This document shows positions 9,056 through 17,550 of a stretch of DNA of 64,000 bases, in pieces. Each line of letters opens with the position of its first letter. Positions within the stretch are counted from its first letter, which is position 1. Origin of the DNA: an uncultured Eubacterium sp. (GTDB taxonomy: Bacteria > Bacillota > Clostridia > Lachnospirales > Lachnospiraceae); the NCBI GenBank assembly GCA_934316925.1, contig CAKREC010000004.1:8401-72400 (forward strand). Reading direction: 5' to 3'. The notes under the pieces are model-generated. The model ran no database searches, was not told where the DNA came from, and was given only the letters and a program-made list of their open reading frames with translations. A program made the position numbers and the translations under genes.

Positions 9056-10118
9056 GAGTGGCAAGAAGGTAGTGGGAAAACGAAGCATTTTATTTGCAAA
9101 ACCCCCGGTGATCATCGGGGCGGGCAGCGTTGCCGGAGAGAAAGAAGGAAACGGTGCCTTTGGAAGACATTTTGATATTGTAGAACAAGATCCCCTGTTT
9201 GGTGCGAAAACCTGGGAAGAGGCTGAGAGCCGCATGCAGCAGATGGCAACTAAGATTGCACTGCGCAAAGCGGGCCTTGAGCCGGACCAGGTGCGTTACC
9301 TCGTAGCAGGGGATTTATTAGGTCAATTGATCGCTACATCTTTTGGTATCATGAATTTTAATATTCCGATGTTTGGCGTGTACGGAGCGTGCAGCACGAT
9401 GGGAGAGTCCTTAGCGATCGCCTCCATCCTGGTAGATGGCGGATATGGGGACTATGTTGTCGCGTTGACCTCCAGCCATTTTGCCAGTGCGGAAAAACAA
9501 TTCCGATATCCGCTGGCATATGGAAGCCAGCGGCCGTATTCCGCTACCTGGACGGTAACAGGAAGTGGCGCCGTTGTGCTGGCATCACAGGAAGCCAAGT
9601 GGAGACGCAAAGAAATCGGATATGTCGAAATTGTCGGGATCACGACAGGAAAAATCACAGATTATGGAATCAAAGACAGTATGAATATGGGAGCGTGTAT
9701 GGCACCAGCTGCGGCGGATGTGATCCTGAACAACTTTAAGGATCTTGGCGTAGGACCAGATTACTATGATAAGATCATCACAGGAGATCTGGGAACGATC
9801 GGTCAAAGGATCTTAGTCGATATGATGCACGGATATGGTTATGACATCGAAAAACAGCATTTCGATTGTGGAACAGAAATATATTATAACAAAGAACAAG
9901 ATACCAATGCAGGAGGAAGTGGATGTGGTTGCAGTGCTATTACTTTGTGTGGTTTTATTTTGCAGAAAATGAGAGAAAAAACGTGGAAGAGGGTGCTGTT
10001 CGTGCCAACCGGAGCACTTCTTTCGACCGTAAGTTTTAATGAGGGAAATTCCATTCCGGGAATCGCGCATGGCGTGATCTTAGAAGGCGTTTCCGGGAAA
10101 GAAGGAGGTGTGTTGTAA
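9054..10118 (+). CDS. spoVAD: Stage V sporulation protein AD
   Basis: SpoVAD is a thiolase-fold protein that binds dipicolinic acid and is required for its import into the forespore. The 354-residue sequence shows the family's KPPVIIGAGSVAGEKEG opening, the GVYGACSTMGESL segment around the thiolase-like cysteine and a GSGCGCSA glycine-cysteine stretch. A GGAGAG site precedes the ATG. Its TAA shares a base with the ATG of spoVAE (TAATG). Confidence 0.95.
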   Translation: MSGKKVVGKRSILFAKPPVIIGAGSVAGEKEGNGAFGRHFDIVEQDPLFGAKTWEEAESRMQQMATKIALRKAGLEPDQVRYLVAGDLLGQLIATSFGIMNFNIPMFGVYGACSTMGESLAIASILVDGGYGDYVVALTSSHFASAEKQFRYPLAYGSQRPYSATWTVTGSGAVVLASQEAKWRRKEIGYVEIVGITTGKITDYGIKDSMNMGACMAPAAADVILNNFKDLGVGPDYYDKIITGDLGTIGQRILVDMMHGYGYDIEKQHFDCGTEIYYNKEQDTNAGGSGCGCSAITLCGFILQKMREKTWKRVLFVPTGALLSTVSFNEGNSIPGIAHGVILEGVSGKEGGVL

Positions 10119-10471
10119 TGGATTACCTGATTTCGTTTTTAGTAGGAGGTGCAATTTGCGCCATCGTTCAGCTCATCATGGATAATACCAAATTCCTGCC
10201 GGGACGTATTATGGTGGGACTGGTTTGTACTGGAGCGGTCTTGAGCTTTTTCCATTTGTACGAGCCGTTTGCCGAATGGGGAAAGGCGGGCGCTACGGTG
10301 CCGCTGATCGGGTTTGGACATCTTCTGTTCAAAGGAGTGAAAGAAGCCGTTGATGCGAAAGGATTTGTAGGAACCTTTTACGGGGGACTGGAGAGCGCCG
10401 CGGTTGGAATCTCCGGCGCGTTGATCATGGGATACCTGGCGAGTCTGGTGTTTAAGTCGAAGATGAAGTAA
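10118..10471 (+). CDS. spoVAE: Stage V sporulation protein AE (SpoVAEb type)
   Basis: Small integral membrane protein (117 residues, about four helices) of the SpoVA channel, paralogous to SpoVAC. The AGATVPLIGFGHLLFKG segment matches the conserved motif also seen in SpoVAC. GGAGGTG lies just upstream and the start overlaps the spoVAD stop by one base, so the two are translationally coupled. No spoVAF/gerA gene follows. Confidence 0.92.
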   Translation: MDYLISFLVGGAICAIVQLIMDNTKFLPGRIMVGLVCTGAVLSFFHLYEPFAEWGKAGATVPLIGFGHLLFKGVKEAVDAKGFVGTFYGGLESAAVGISGALIMGYLASLVFKSKMK

Positions 10472-10496
10472 ATTTGCCTCCGGTGTTGCTGAAAAA

Positions 10497-10525
10497 TTGA
10501 CAATTATGTGTCATAAGAATATAAT
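10497..10525 (+). promoter_or_regulatory. Consensus sigma-A promoter
   Basis: TTGACA (10497-10502), a 17-base spacer and TATAAT (10520-10525) make a perfect consensus promoter about 65 bases upstream of the ATG at 10590. It should drive strong vegetative expression of the secreted Ig-like protein, independent of the sporulation genes before it. Confidence 0.85.
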
Positions 10526-10589
10526 TTACATGTAACTTACACATTTTTAGCATGTAAGATGGCAACATAAAAAAAGGAGGAGTTTGCCA

Positions 10590-13500
10590 ATGAAAAAACG
10601 TATTTTACTGGGAATCAGTATTCTGCTTATGGCTGTTTTAGCGGTCAATCTGCAGTATGCACCATCCCAGGCAGCAAAGAAAAACGTTAAATCTGTGAAA
10701 TTGAACTATACAGAATATACGTTGAAAAAAGGGAAAAAACTGAAGCTGAAAGCTACTATCAGCCCGAAAAAGGCGAAAAAATCAAAGATTGTTTGGAAAA
10801 GCAGCAAAAAGAAAATTGCTACTGTGACGCAAAAGGGCGTTGTGAAAGCAAAGAAAAATGGAAAAGTAACAATCACGGCAACGGTAAAAGGGACAAAGAA
10901 AAAGGCCGTTTGTAAGATCACAGTTGGAACACCGGTTCAATCAGTAACGGCTGCGACGAGCAGGATATCGTTGAAAGTCGGAGAGCAGATGAAGGTGCAG
11001 ACTACAGTAGCACCGAAGAAGGCATCCAACAAAAAGCTTATCTGGACATCATCAGATGATAAAGTAGTGAAAGTGAATAATGGAACGATCACTGCAATAC
11101 AGGCGGGAACTGCTACGGTTACAGCAAAAGCGGTGGATGGCAGTGGTAAAAAAGCGGTGATTCGAGTTGAAGTCACAGCAAATACGTCTGCTGATAGTGG
11201 AACAAAGACAGAGAATAAGTCGGACAATAAAACCGAAACAAAGCCGGAAAATCCGGTTATTTCTGTACAGAATGTTGAACTGAGTCAGACGACAGCTACT
11301 CTTTTTGTGAATGACACAGTAACATTGAATGCTACGATCACACCGGCAAATGCAACCAATAAAAATGTAACATGGAAGAGCTCCAGACCGACAGTTGCTT
11401 CTGTGTCAAATAACGGTGCAGTAAAAGCCCTCGCAAAAGGGGAAACGGTAATCAGTGTTACTACGGCAGATGGCAACAAATTGGCGCAGTGTACAGTGAC
11501 TGTGCAGGATGGCATTTCAATTTCTTCATTCAGCGAATTGGATTCCGCTTTACAGGGTGGTTATGAAATTGTTTCTTTAAAAACCACTGAGACCGGAAAA
11601 TTCGAGATTAAAGGAGACTATGCAGATGTCACACTGATTGTAGATGCACCAAATGCAACAGTAACAAACACCGGGACATTTAAAAAGATTCAGATCAATG
11701 CGATCAGTGAGAATACATGGATTGAGAATGCACAGAACAATTATCTTGATCTGAATGCCAGCAAGGCGCATATCATTGTAGGTGGTTCTGTGGCAGGCTT
11801 AGAGATCAACAGCGGCTCTAAAAATATTGCCGTTGAAAATAATGGTACGATCAGCCGCATTGCGATCAATGCAGCGGCTACTCTTGACATCACTGGAACA
11901 AACCGGACGAAGATCCCGGTACAGTCAGATGCGACAGGAGCTATGATCAAGACCAGTATTCCACTTACCGTAGATGCAACAAAAGAGTTTGCATTCCATG
12001 TAAGAAGCGGTGCAGAGACCAGTACGATCAGCATTGTGAATGAGAGCGCCAGCCCGATGATTGAAGGTCTTGGCATTATTTCGGTAACGAACAAAGAAAC
12101 GAATACCGTTAATGATGTTGTTGCTGAAAATACAGAATCTGTATCCAGTGGAGAAACACAAAAAGGAATTGTGACGGGAACGATTCAGAACAAAGATGGA
12201 AGTGCATTGAGTGGTGCAAAAGTTTATGTGATTCCATATTTGTCCTCAATCGAAGAATCTGCAATCGGAACAGCAATTGAACAGGCAAAAGCAGATGGCA
12301 GATGCTACGAGGCAGCGTCGGATGCAACTGGCAAATATACCATTTCCGGAGTGCCATATGGTAACTACCTTCTTGTGGCAAAAGCGGATAAGCTTTCAGA
12401 CTATTTGCTGGCTATTGTACTCGGACAGGAGACAGTCACCAATGAGACAATTACGATGACAGAACCTTCCGAACAAAAGGGAACCATTCAAGGAACATTA
12501 CATGATGCGTATGACAATAGCACGGTGCCGGAAGGTATCACGCTGATCCTTAGAAGAAATCATAACAACACCTTTGGAGTAGCGGTTTCCACAACGAAGA
12601 CAGACAAAAATGGAAGCTATTCTTTTGCAGATATCGCAGAGGGAAATTACACAATCCAGGTAGTGGATAATCGTACGTTGATCGCAGCCGGAACAAATCT
12701 ATATGTCCGCATGAGTTTTAATGTTACGATCACTGGCGGCGAAACAACGGAAAAGAACATGACGATCTCACAAGAGATCACAGACACCCAGATCCGATTT
12801 GTGCTTACCTGGGGCAAGGAAAAAGAGACCGTATCCAGCGACCTTGATTCACACCTAGTAGGACCAAAGTATGACGGTGAAGGAAATTTCCATACATATT
12901 TCGACGACATGAGTTATGGATATGATGAAAGTGGAAATGATTACGCAGCATTGGATGTGGATGATACGAATTATGAAGGTCCGGAAACAACAACAATCTA
13001 CAAAGCAAGTGATGGAGAATATCATTTCTACGTGTATGATTATACGAATCAGGATAACCAGAGTAATACGATGCTATCCACTTCAGAAGCCGTTGTAAAA
13101 GTATATCGTGGTGAACAAAATGTAGCAACATATGCGGTGCCAAGCGGAACGGGTACGTTATGGGATGTTTGTACATACAACATCAAGACGAACACATTAA
13201 AACCGATCAATAAAATTACATATCATCCGGGAACTTCATCGAATGTTGGATTAAGTGCATTGAAAATTGCACAGAACCAATTGTTAGAGACAATTGACAT
13301 GTATAATGGAATCCAGTATGGTGATGCACTACAAAAGGATGTAGAAGCAAAGCTTGCAGCAGCAAAACAAAGTATAAAAGAAGAAAAAGACGCAGACAAG
13401 CTACTTGCGATGCAGGAAGAACTGGAATCGTATTTTAAAACACTTGAAAGAAGCACCGTGATCAATGAAATCTCATCAACCAATATAAAGCGTTACAGCA

Positions 13501-14291
13501 TTACAAGAAGGAACGAATATAAGGAAGATGAAGATCAAAGACAGTCAAAAGCTTATTCTGTGATCTGGCTTCTGGTAAAAGATTCTTCCAAAGATCTTAC
13601 GGATGCCCAAATTGAACTGGCAGATAAAAATGCAAAGTATGAGATTAAGACATCCGATAAAAACGAGTACAAGTACCTGATCGAAGTAACGAACAGTACA
13701 ACAAAAGCATCTGAAAAGTACTATGTTGCATATAAAGAATTTCTCCCATCCTTGTATCCAACGAATGTTTCGGAAGAGGGAAATTATATCACAGACACTG
13801 ATTCGAGGGAAGACGAAGAGGGAAATGCTTATTTTTACTGTGCAGGAGAAAATGAAACTCTGGAGAAACCGGTCTTTACTTTTGAAGATGATGATATTAC
13901 CTATGAGTATGCAAAAGCGTCAGAGGAAGATAAAGAGTATGCGGGTGTTTTGACAGTAAAATACAAGGATAAAACACTGGTGCTCCCAGTAAAATATGAA
14001 CAGATACTCCGGGATATTTATCTCCAATATGTAAAAGAAAATGATGAGGAAATCGTATGTGATGACGATTGGTATTTTGATGACGATGACAATGAGTACA
14101 AAGTTTATCAGGTAAGTGGAGATGCTGCTGAACTTGGAGAAGCATTTCAATTTGGATTTAATGTAGAGAATGTTACCTATAAAGTTGTAAAAGAAGATGG
14201 CAAATTCTGGAATTATAAGATTGTTGTAACCTATAAAGGAGAAGAACAGGTGCTGTATATCCAGTATGACCAGAAAAATGCAAATGAATAG
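10590..14291 (+). CDS. Large secreted Ig-like (Big_2) surface protein with CarboxypepD_reg-like and YfaP-like domains
   Basis: Secreted protein of 1233 residues. The start is the ATG at 10590, with GGAGG 9 bases upstream. After a signal peptide (residues 1-29, ending PSQAA) come three Big_2-type Ig-like domains (about 35-110, 115-195, 225-305), the first very lysine-rich. A beta-rich region (305-510) follows, then two CarboxypepD_reg-like domains (about 520-615 and 625-725). Next is a segment resembling YfaP/DUF2135 (about 730-870), with DLDSHLVGP and ALDVDDTNYEGPE. The remainder has Asp/Glu-rich repeats. There is no LPXTG motif or C-terminal anchor. Adhesion or cell-surface scaffolding is inferred; no enzyme motif was found. 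Confidence 0.8.
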   Translation: MKKRILLGISILLMAVLAVNLQYAPSQAAKKNVKSVKLNYTEYTLKKGKKLKLKATISPKKAKKSKIVWKSSKKKIATVTQKGVVKAKKNGKVTITATVKGTKKKAVCKITVGTPVQSVTAATSRISLKVGEQMKVQTTVAPKKASNKKLIWTSSDDKVVKVNNGTITAIQAGTATVTAKAVDGSGKKAVIRVEVTANTSADSGTKTENKSDNKTETKPENPVISVQNVELSQTTATLFVNDTVTLNATITPANATNKNVTWKSSRPTVASVSNNGAVKALAKGETVISVTTADGNKLAQCTVTVQDGISISSFSELDSALQGGYEIVSLKTTETGKFEIKGDYADVTLIVDAPNATVTNTGTFKKIQINAISENTWIENAQNNYLDLNASKAHIIVGGSVAGLEINSGSKNIAVENNGTISRIAINAAATLDITGTNRTKIPVQSDATGAMIKTSIPLTVDATKEFAFHVRSGAETSTISIVNESASPMIEGLGIISVTNKETNTVNDVVAENTESVSSGETQKGIVTGTIQNKDGSALSGAKVYVIPYLSSIEESAIGTAIEQAKADGRCYEAASDATGKYTISGVPYGNYLLVAKADKLSDYLLAIVLGQETVTNETITMTEPSEQKGTIQGTLHDAYDNSTVPEGITLILRRNHNNTFGVAVSTTKTDKNGSYSFADIAEGNYTIQVVDNRTLIAAGTNLYVRMSFNVTITGGETTEKNMTISQEITDTQIRFVLTWGKEKETVSSDLDSHLVGPKYDGEGNFHTYFDDMSYGYDESGNDYAALDVDDTNYEGPETTTIYKASDGEYHFYVYDYTNQDNQSNTMLSTSEAVVKVYRGEQNVATYAVPSGTGTLWDVCTYNIKTNTLKPINKITYHPGTSSNVGLSALKIAQNQLLETIDMYNGIQYGDALQKDVEAKLAAAKQSIKEEKDADKLLAMQEELESYFKTLERSTVINEISSTNIKRYSITRRNEYKEDEDQRQSKAYSVIWLLVKDSSKDLTDAQIELADKNAKYEIKTSDKNEYKYLIEVTNSTTKASEKYYVAYKEFLPSLYPTNVSEEGNYITDTDSREDEEGNAYFYCAGENETLEKPVFTFEDDDITYEYAKASEEDKEYAGVLTVKYKDKTLVLPVKYEQILRDIYLQYVKENDEEIVCDDDWYFDDDDNEYKVYQVSGDAAELGEAFQFGFNVENVTYKVVKEDGKFWNYKIVVTYKGEEQVLYIQYDQKNANE

Positions 14292-14340
14292 CTTACCATT
14301 GTAAAAGAGGGGGAGACCGGTTGTATTTTTAATCTGCCTG

Positions 14341-14359
14341 TGATAGTATGGAACTATCA
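14341..14359. other. Short perfect hairpin before the exporter gene
   Basis: TGATAGT (14341-14347) and ACTATCA (14353-14359) form a 7-bp stem with a 5-base loop, 22 bases before the ATG at 14382. No T-run follows, so it could be an operator or leader hairpin rather than a terminator. Confidence 0.4.
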
Positions 14360-14381
14360 AATATAAAGGCGGATGAATGAT

Positions 14382-15644
14382 ATGAAATGGGACGATCCTC
14401 AGATACAGAAATATAAGCAGGCCGGAATAACAGCGTTTGTTGTTGTTGCGGCCGCTTTGATTGTTTATTTTATTTTTAACAATTTCAGTCATGTGATGAA
14501 TGTGGTATCTGCGGTGAATGGAGCGTTGATGCCAGTGTATATCGGGCTTGTGATCGCATTTCTTTTGAGCCCGCTGGTAAACCGGCTTGACCGGTTTGTG
14601 ACGATCCCATTGTATATGAAAGTTATGAAGAAAGAAGAAAAAGCAAGAAAGCTTGCCAGAGGCACTTCTGTGACGATCGTTTTGATCTCATTTTTGGTTG
14701 TTTTGTGGAGTCTGGTCATGATGGTCATTCCGGAAGTAGTCCGCAGTATTAAGAGTCTGGCAGACAGTATGCCGGCGTATTATCACAATATTATGCAGTG
14801 GATCGCTAAGACGTTTGAACGGTATCCGGAGACCGAAGAGTATGCACAGAATCTTTCTGCGATGATGTATCACAAGATGATCACATGGCTGCAGGACACG
14901 ATACTGCCAAACAGTAACAAATGGCTGTCGATCGTTACGGATGGTGTTGTAAACGTATTGAGTGTACTTATGAATTTCCTGATCGGATTGATCGTCTCTG
15001 TATATCTGCTTTGCGGCAAAGAAAATTTCCTTGCGCAGGCGAAGAAGATTTTGTGCGCGATCTTCCCAAGAAAATGGGCGTCCGAGATCATGGGAGTGCT
15101 CTCGGAGACCAATGTATTGTTTGCAAAATTTTTGTCGGGCAAGATTATCGACTCGCTGATCATTGGAATTCTGGCATTTATTATTCTTACGATCGCGAAG
15201 ATCCCGTATGCGTTGCTCGTCAGTGTGATCGTGGGCGTTACGAACATTATTCCATTTTTTGGACCGTATATTGGAGCCATCCCATCGGCTATACTGGTAT
15301 TTATAGCGGACCCGATGAAAGGGATCGTGTTCTTGATCATTATCATTGTGCTGCAGCAATTTGATGGAAATATTCTGGGACCGATGATACTGGGAGATTC
15401 AACCGGACTGAAAAGTTTCTGGATCCTGTTTTCTATTCTACTGTTCGGGTCTTTATTTGGCTTACTAGGAATGATCTGTGCGGTGCCGGTGTTTGCTATG
15501 ATCTACCGGCTGGTAAATCGTTGGTGCGTATACCGGCTGCAGCAAAAGGGAATTCCTTCCGAGACAAAATATTATATTACACAAGTGGAGCCGGAGAATA
15601 TCGGCAAGACAAAATCAAAGAAACGACCCGTTGAAAAAAAATAA
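14382..15644 (+). CDS. AI-2E family transporter (YtvI/PerM-like)
   Basis: Polytopic inner-membrane protein of about 420 residues. Members export small molecules (AI-2 in E. coli TqsA) or act as Na+/Li+-H+ antiporters; the substrate here is unknown. The family layout is visible: two to three N-terminal helices, a long loop (about residues 80-180), then a C-terminal bundle with the conserved VGVTNIIPFFGPYIGAIPSA segment. I choose the second ATG (14382) because AAAGGCGGA lies 8 bases upstream; the ATG at 14373 overlaps that site. Confidence 0.9.
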   Translation: MKWDDPQIQKYKQAGITAFVVVAAALIVYFIFNNFSHVMNVVSAVNGALMPVYIGLVIAFLLSPLVNRLDRFVTIPLYMKVMKKEEKARKLARGTSVTIVLISFLVVLWSLVMMVIPEVVRSIKSLADSMPAYYHNIMQWIAKTFERYPETEEYAQNLSAMMYHKMITWLQDTILPNSNKWLSIVTDGVVNVLSVLMNFLIGLIVSVYLLCGKENFLAQAKKILCAIFPRKWASEIMGVLSETNVLFAKFLSGKIIDSLIIGILAFIILTIAKIPYALLVSVIVGVTNIIPFFGPYIGAIPSAILVFIADPMKGIVFLIIIIVLQQFDGNILGPMILGDSTGLKSFWILFSILLFGSLFGLLGMICAVPVFAMIYRLVNRWCVYRLQQKGIPSETKYYITQVEPENIGKTKSKKRPVEKK

Positions 15645-15659
15645 TGGATGTGTTATACT
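15631..15659 (+). promoter_or_regulatory. Sigma-A promoter with extended -10
   Basis: TTGAAA (15631-15636), a 17-base spacer and TATACT (15654-15659) preceded by TG at 15651-15652. It starts inside the end of the transporter gene and would drive the deacetylase at 15721 from a leader of about 55 bases. Confidence 0.75.
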
Positions 15660-15720
15660 AATCGTTCGGAATAGAGTAATGAAGAGAGCAGCGTAGAAGA
15701 CGCGGAATGGAGTTGTAAAG

Positions 15721-16647
15721 ATGAGTGATTATATGAAAGGATATAAACGCAGGAATAGCAGACGTCGTGAATCCGCAGCGAGACGTCGTAGAAGATATGC
15801 CGATCAGAGAAACTTTAATGCAAGAAACAGTTATAGCAGAAAGCGCAGGAATTCAGAGGGTGTATGGCGGCTTGTGATCGCCCTGCTCTGTATTGTGTTA
15901 GCAGTTGTGCTGGTTGCCAAGTTTGTCTCTGGAAGAAAAGGTACACAGGCACCGGCGACGGATCAGGGACAGGTTGCCACGTTACCGGCAGTGGAGCCGG
16001 CAACGGTAGCAGCGGTATCCGCAGAACCGACACAGACACCACGGCCGAAAGCTGTTGCGATTACGTTTGATGATGGTCCAAGTACCGTGAATACGCCGAA
16101 GATCTTAGCGACTTTGAAAAAGTACAATGCTCATGCTACCTTTTTTGTTGTAGGAGAGCGTGTGGCATCGGGAGCCGATGTGTTGAAACAAGAGATTGAG
16201 CAGGGATGCGAGATTGCCAATCATTCCTGGGATCATGCAAACTTATCTAAACTCAGCATGAAGAAAGTCAATAAGCAGTTCAATAAAACGGCAAAAGCAG
16301 TAAAAGAGGCTACGGGTGGATATGAAGTGGATCTGTTGCGGCCGCCGTATGGCGCGATCAGTGACAAGATGCGAAAGAAATTCGAACATCCGATGGTGAT
16401 CTGGAGTATTGATACGCTGGACTGGAAATATCTGAATGCGAAGAAAGAGATCAAGCTGATCAAAAAAGAAGTGTCCGATGGAGACATTATCCTGATGCAT
16501 GATATCCACGCTCCAACAGTCAAGACCGTGGAGAAGATCATACCATGGCTGATTGAAAATGGATATGATGTGCTGACAGTCAGTGAGCTGATGGAACGCA
16601 AAGGAATCAAGATGAAAGATGGCAAAGTTTATGCCAGCGGCAAGTAA
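15721..16647 (+). CDS. Membrane-anchored polysaccharide deacetylase
   Basis: NodB-domain carbohydrate esterase (CE4), 308 residues, probably removing N-acetyl groups from peptidoglycan or another surface glycan. A very arginine-rich cytosolic N-terminus (1-45) precedes a single membrane helix (about 48-66) and a Pro/Thr-rich linker. The catalytic domain (about 110-300) shows all CE4 motifs: TFDDGP (base and metal Asp), HSWDH (metal His), RPPYG, DTLDWK and LMHD. The start ATG has GGAG upstream and its own promoter. Confidence 0.93.
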   Translation: MSDYMKGYKRRNSRRRESAARRRRRYADQRNFNARNSYSRKRRNSEGVWRLVIALLCIVLAVVLVAKFVSGRKGTQAPATDQGQVATLPAVEPATVAAVSAEPTQTPRPKAVAITFDDGPSTVNTPKILATLKKYNAHATFFVVGERVASGADVLKQEIEQGCEIANHSWDHANLSKLSMKKVNKQFNKTAKAVKEATGGYEVDLLRPPYGAISDKMRKKFEHPMVIWSIDTLDWKYLNAKKEIKLIKKEVSDGDIILMHDIHAPTVKTVEKIIPWLIENGYDVLTVSELMERKGIKMKDGKVYASGK

Positions 16648-16650
16648 GAT

Positions 16651-16989
16651 CTACCGGCTGCGGGCATACAAAGTGTCATAGTACTCATACAGTTTCTGTG
16701 TACCGTTTTCCAGCAGGTAGTAATGCCGGATGTATGGCACCAAAAGCACCAGAAGCATAAGCTCAAGCAAAAGAAGCAATGGCTGCTCGATCAGAAGAGC
16801 GGCGTACAAGGTAATGACCGCCAGTATGGCGAACAATACCGTTACAATCAGGTGAATCAATCGTTCATGTTGAAAGAACTGGATCTGGATCAGAAGCTGG
16901 CTGCAGTGCTGGCTGGCTTCTTCCGGAGTCAGTTCTTTTTTGCACAGTGAATCATACAGGTCTAAGTAGTGTTTCAAACGTTGTCCCAT
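16651..16989 (-). CDS. Small membrane protein of unknown function
   Basis: Hypothetical protein of 112 residues with two adjacent hydrophobic helices (about 43-63 and 66-90) between helical charged ends, suggesting a hairpin membrane protein with both ends in the cytoplasm. The second in-frame ATG (16989) is chosen because AAGGGGAG is 7 bases upstream; the ATG at 16995 is too close. It converges on the deacetylase gene. I do not recognise the family. Confidence 0.65.
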   Translation of the reverse strand: MGQRLKHYLDLYDSLCKKELTPEEASQHCSQLLIQIQFFQHERLIHLIVTVLFAILAVITLYAALLIEQPLLLLLELMLLVLLVPYIRHYYLLENGTQKLYEYYDTLYARSR

Positions 16990-17023
16990 GGACATTCTCC
17001 CCTTTCCTTTGTGTCTTTTTGTA

Positions 17024-17055
17024 ACAAAAAAAGGATGGTATCAAAACCATCCTTT
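17024..17055 (-). terminator. Intrinsic terminator of the cold-shock gene
   Basis: A perfect 10-bp stem (17030-17039 with 17046-17055) with a 6-base loop is followed on the minus strand by a run of T (complement of the A-run at 17026-17032). It ends the cold-shock transcript before the upstream region of the small membrane-protein gene. Confidence 0.85.
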
Positions 17056-17104
17056 CCTTACCATAACTTATATAACTTTTATTAAAAACGTCGATTAATA
17101 TCAA

Positions 17105-17302
17105 TTATAACTTAGTTACATTGGCAGCCTGAGGTCCTTTTTCGCCTTCGATTACTTCGAATTCTACTTCGTCACCTTCGTCTAATACTTTGAATCCATC
17201 CATCTGTAAAGCTGAGAAGTGTACGAATACATCATTTCCTTCTTCGTCAGAGATAAATCCGAATCCTTTTTTGGCATTGAACCATTTTACTGTACCTTTC
17301 AT
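17105..17302 (-). CDS. Cold-shock protein (CspA family)
   Basis: Single cold-shock domain of 65 residues, an RNA chaperone that melts mRNA structure. RNP1 (KGFGFI) and RNP2 (VFVHF) are intact, preceded by the typical [13 protein letters not shown] start. AGGAGG lies upstream of the ATG, and a promoter and terminator flank the gene, so it is monocistronic. The family makes this a sure call; which Csp paralogue it is cannot be told. Confidence 0.97.
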   Translation of the reverse strand: MKGTVKWFNAKKGFGFISDEEGNDVFVHFSALQMDGFKVLDEGDEVEFEVIEGEKGPQAANVTKL

Positions 17303-17339
17303 GTGTTTTGCCTCCTAAAAAAATTTTTAACACGAGATA

Positions 17340-17368
17340 ACCATAACATACCAGGGGGCAAAAGTCAA
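17340..17368 (-). promoter_or_regulatory. Sigma-A promoter for the cold-shock gene
   Basis: Read on the minus strand: TTGACT (17368-17363), a 17-base spacer and TATGGT (17345-17340). It lies about 40 bases before the start codon, so the 5' leader is short, unlike the long cold-sensing leader of E. coli cspA. Confidence 0.65.
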
Positions 17369-17436
17369 AACATTTTCCAGTGAAACCCAGTTTACTTTCC
17401 GACAAAAAAATGCAAAAAGAGACATTGTGGCATGGC

Positions 17437-17465
17437 TTGAAGCTTTTTTTAAAATAGGGTACAAT
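17437..17465 (+). promoter_or_regulatory. Sigma-A promoter for the M16C peptidase gene
   Basis: TTGAAG (17437-17442), a 17-base spacer and TACAAT (17460-17465), about 85 bases before the ATG at 17551. It is divergent from the cold-shock promoter. Confidence 0.7.
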
Positions 17466-17550
17466 AAGACCATTAAGCAAAAAAAGAATCTGGCAAGGAA
17501 CAAAGGGACATACTGATGGCAAAAGATTCTTTGGAACGGAGTAAGTTGAT

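Noticed and set aside
13920..14492. 190-codon hydrophobic minus-strand frame
   Set aside because: It overlaps the end of the Ig-like protein and the start of the exporter; its hydrophobicity comes from reading Lys/Glu-rich codons in reverse.
14688..15359. 223-codon minus-strand frame over the exporter gene
   Set aside because: Shadow of the AI-2E gene with an Asn/His/Arg-rich composition and no start signal.
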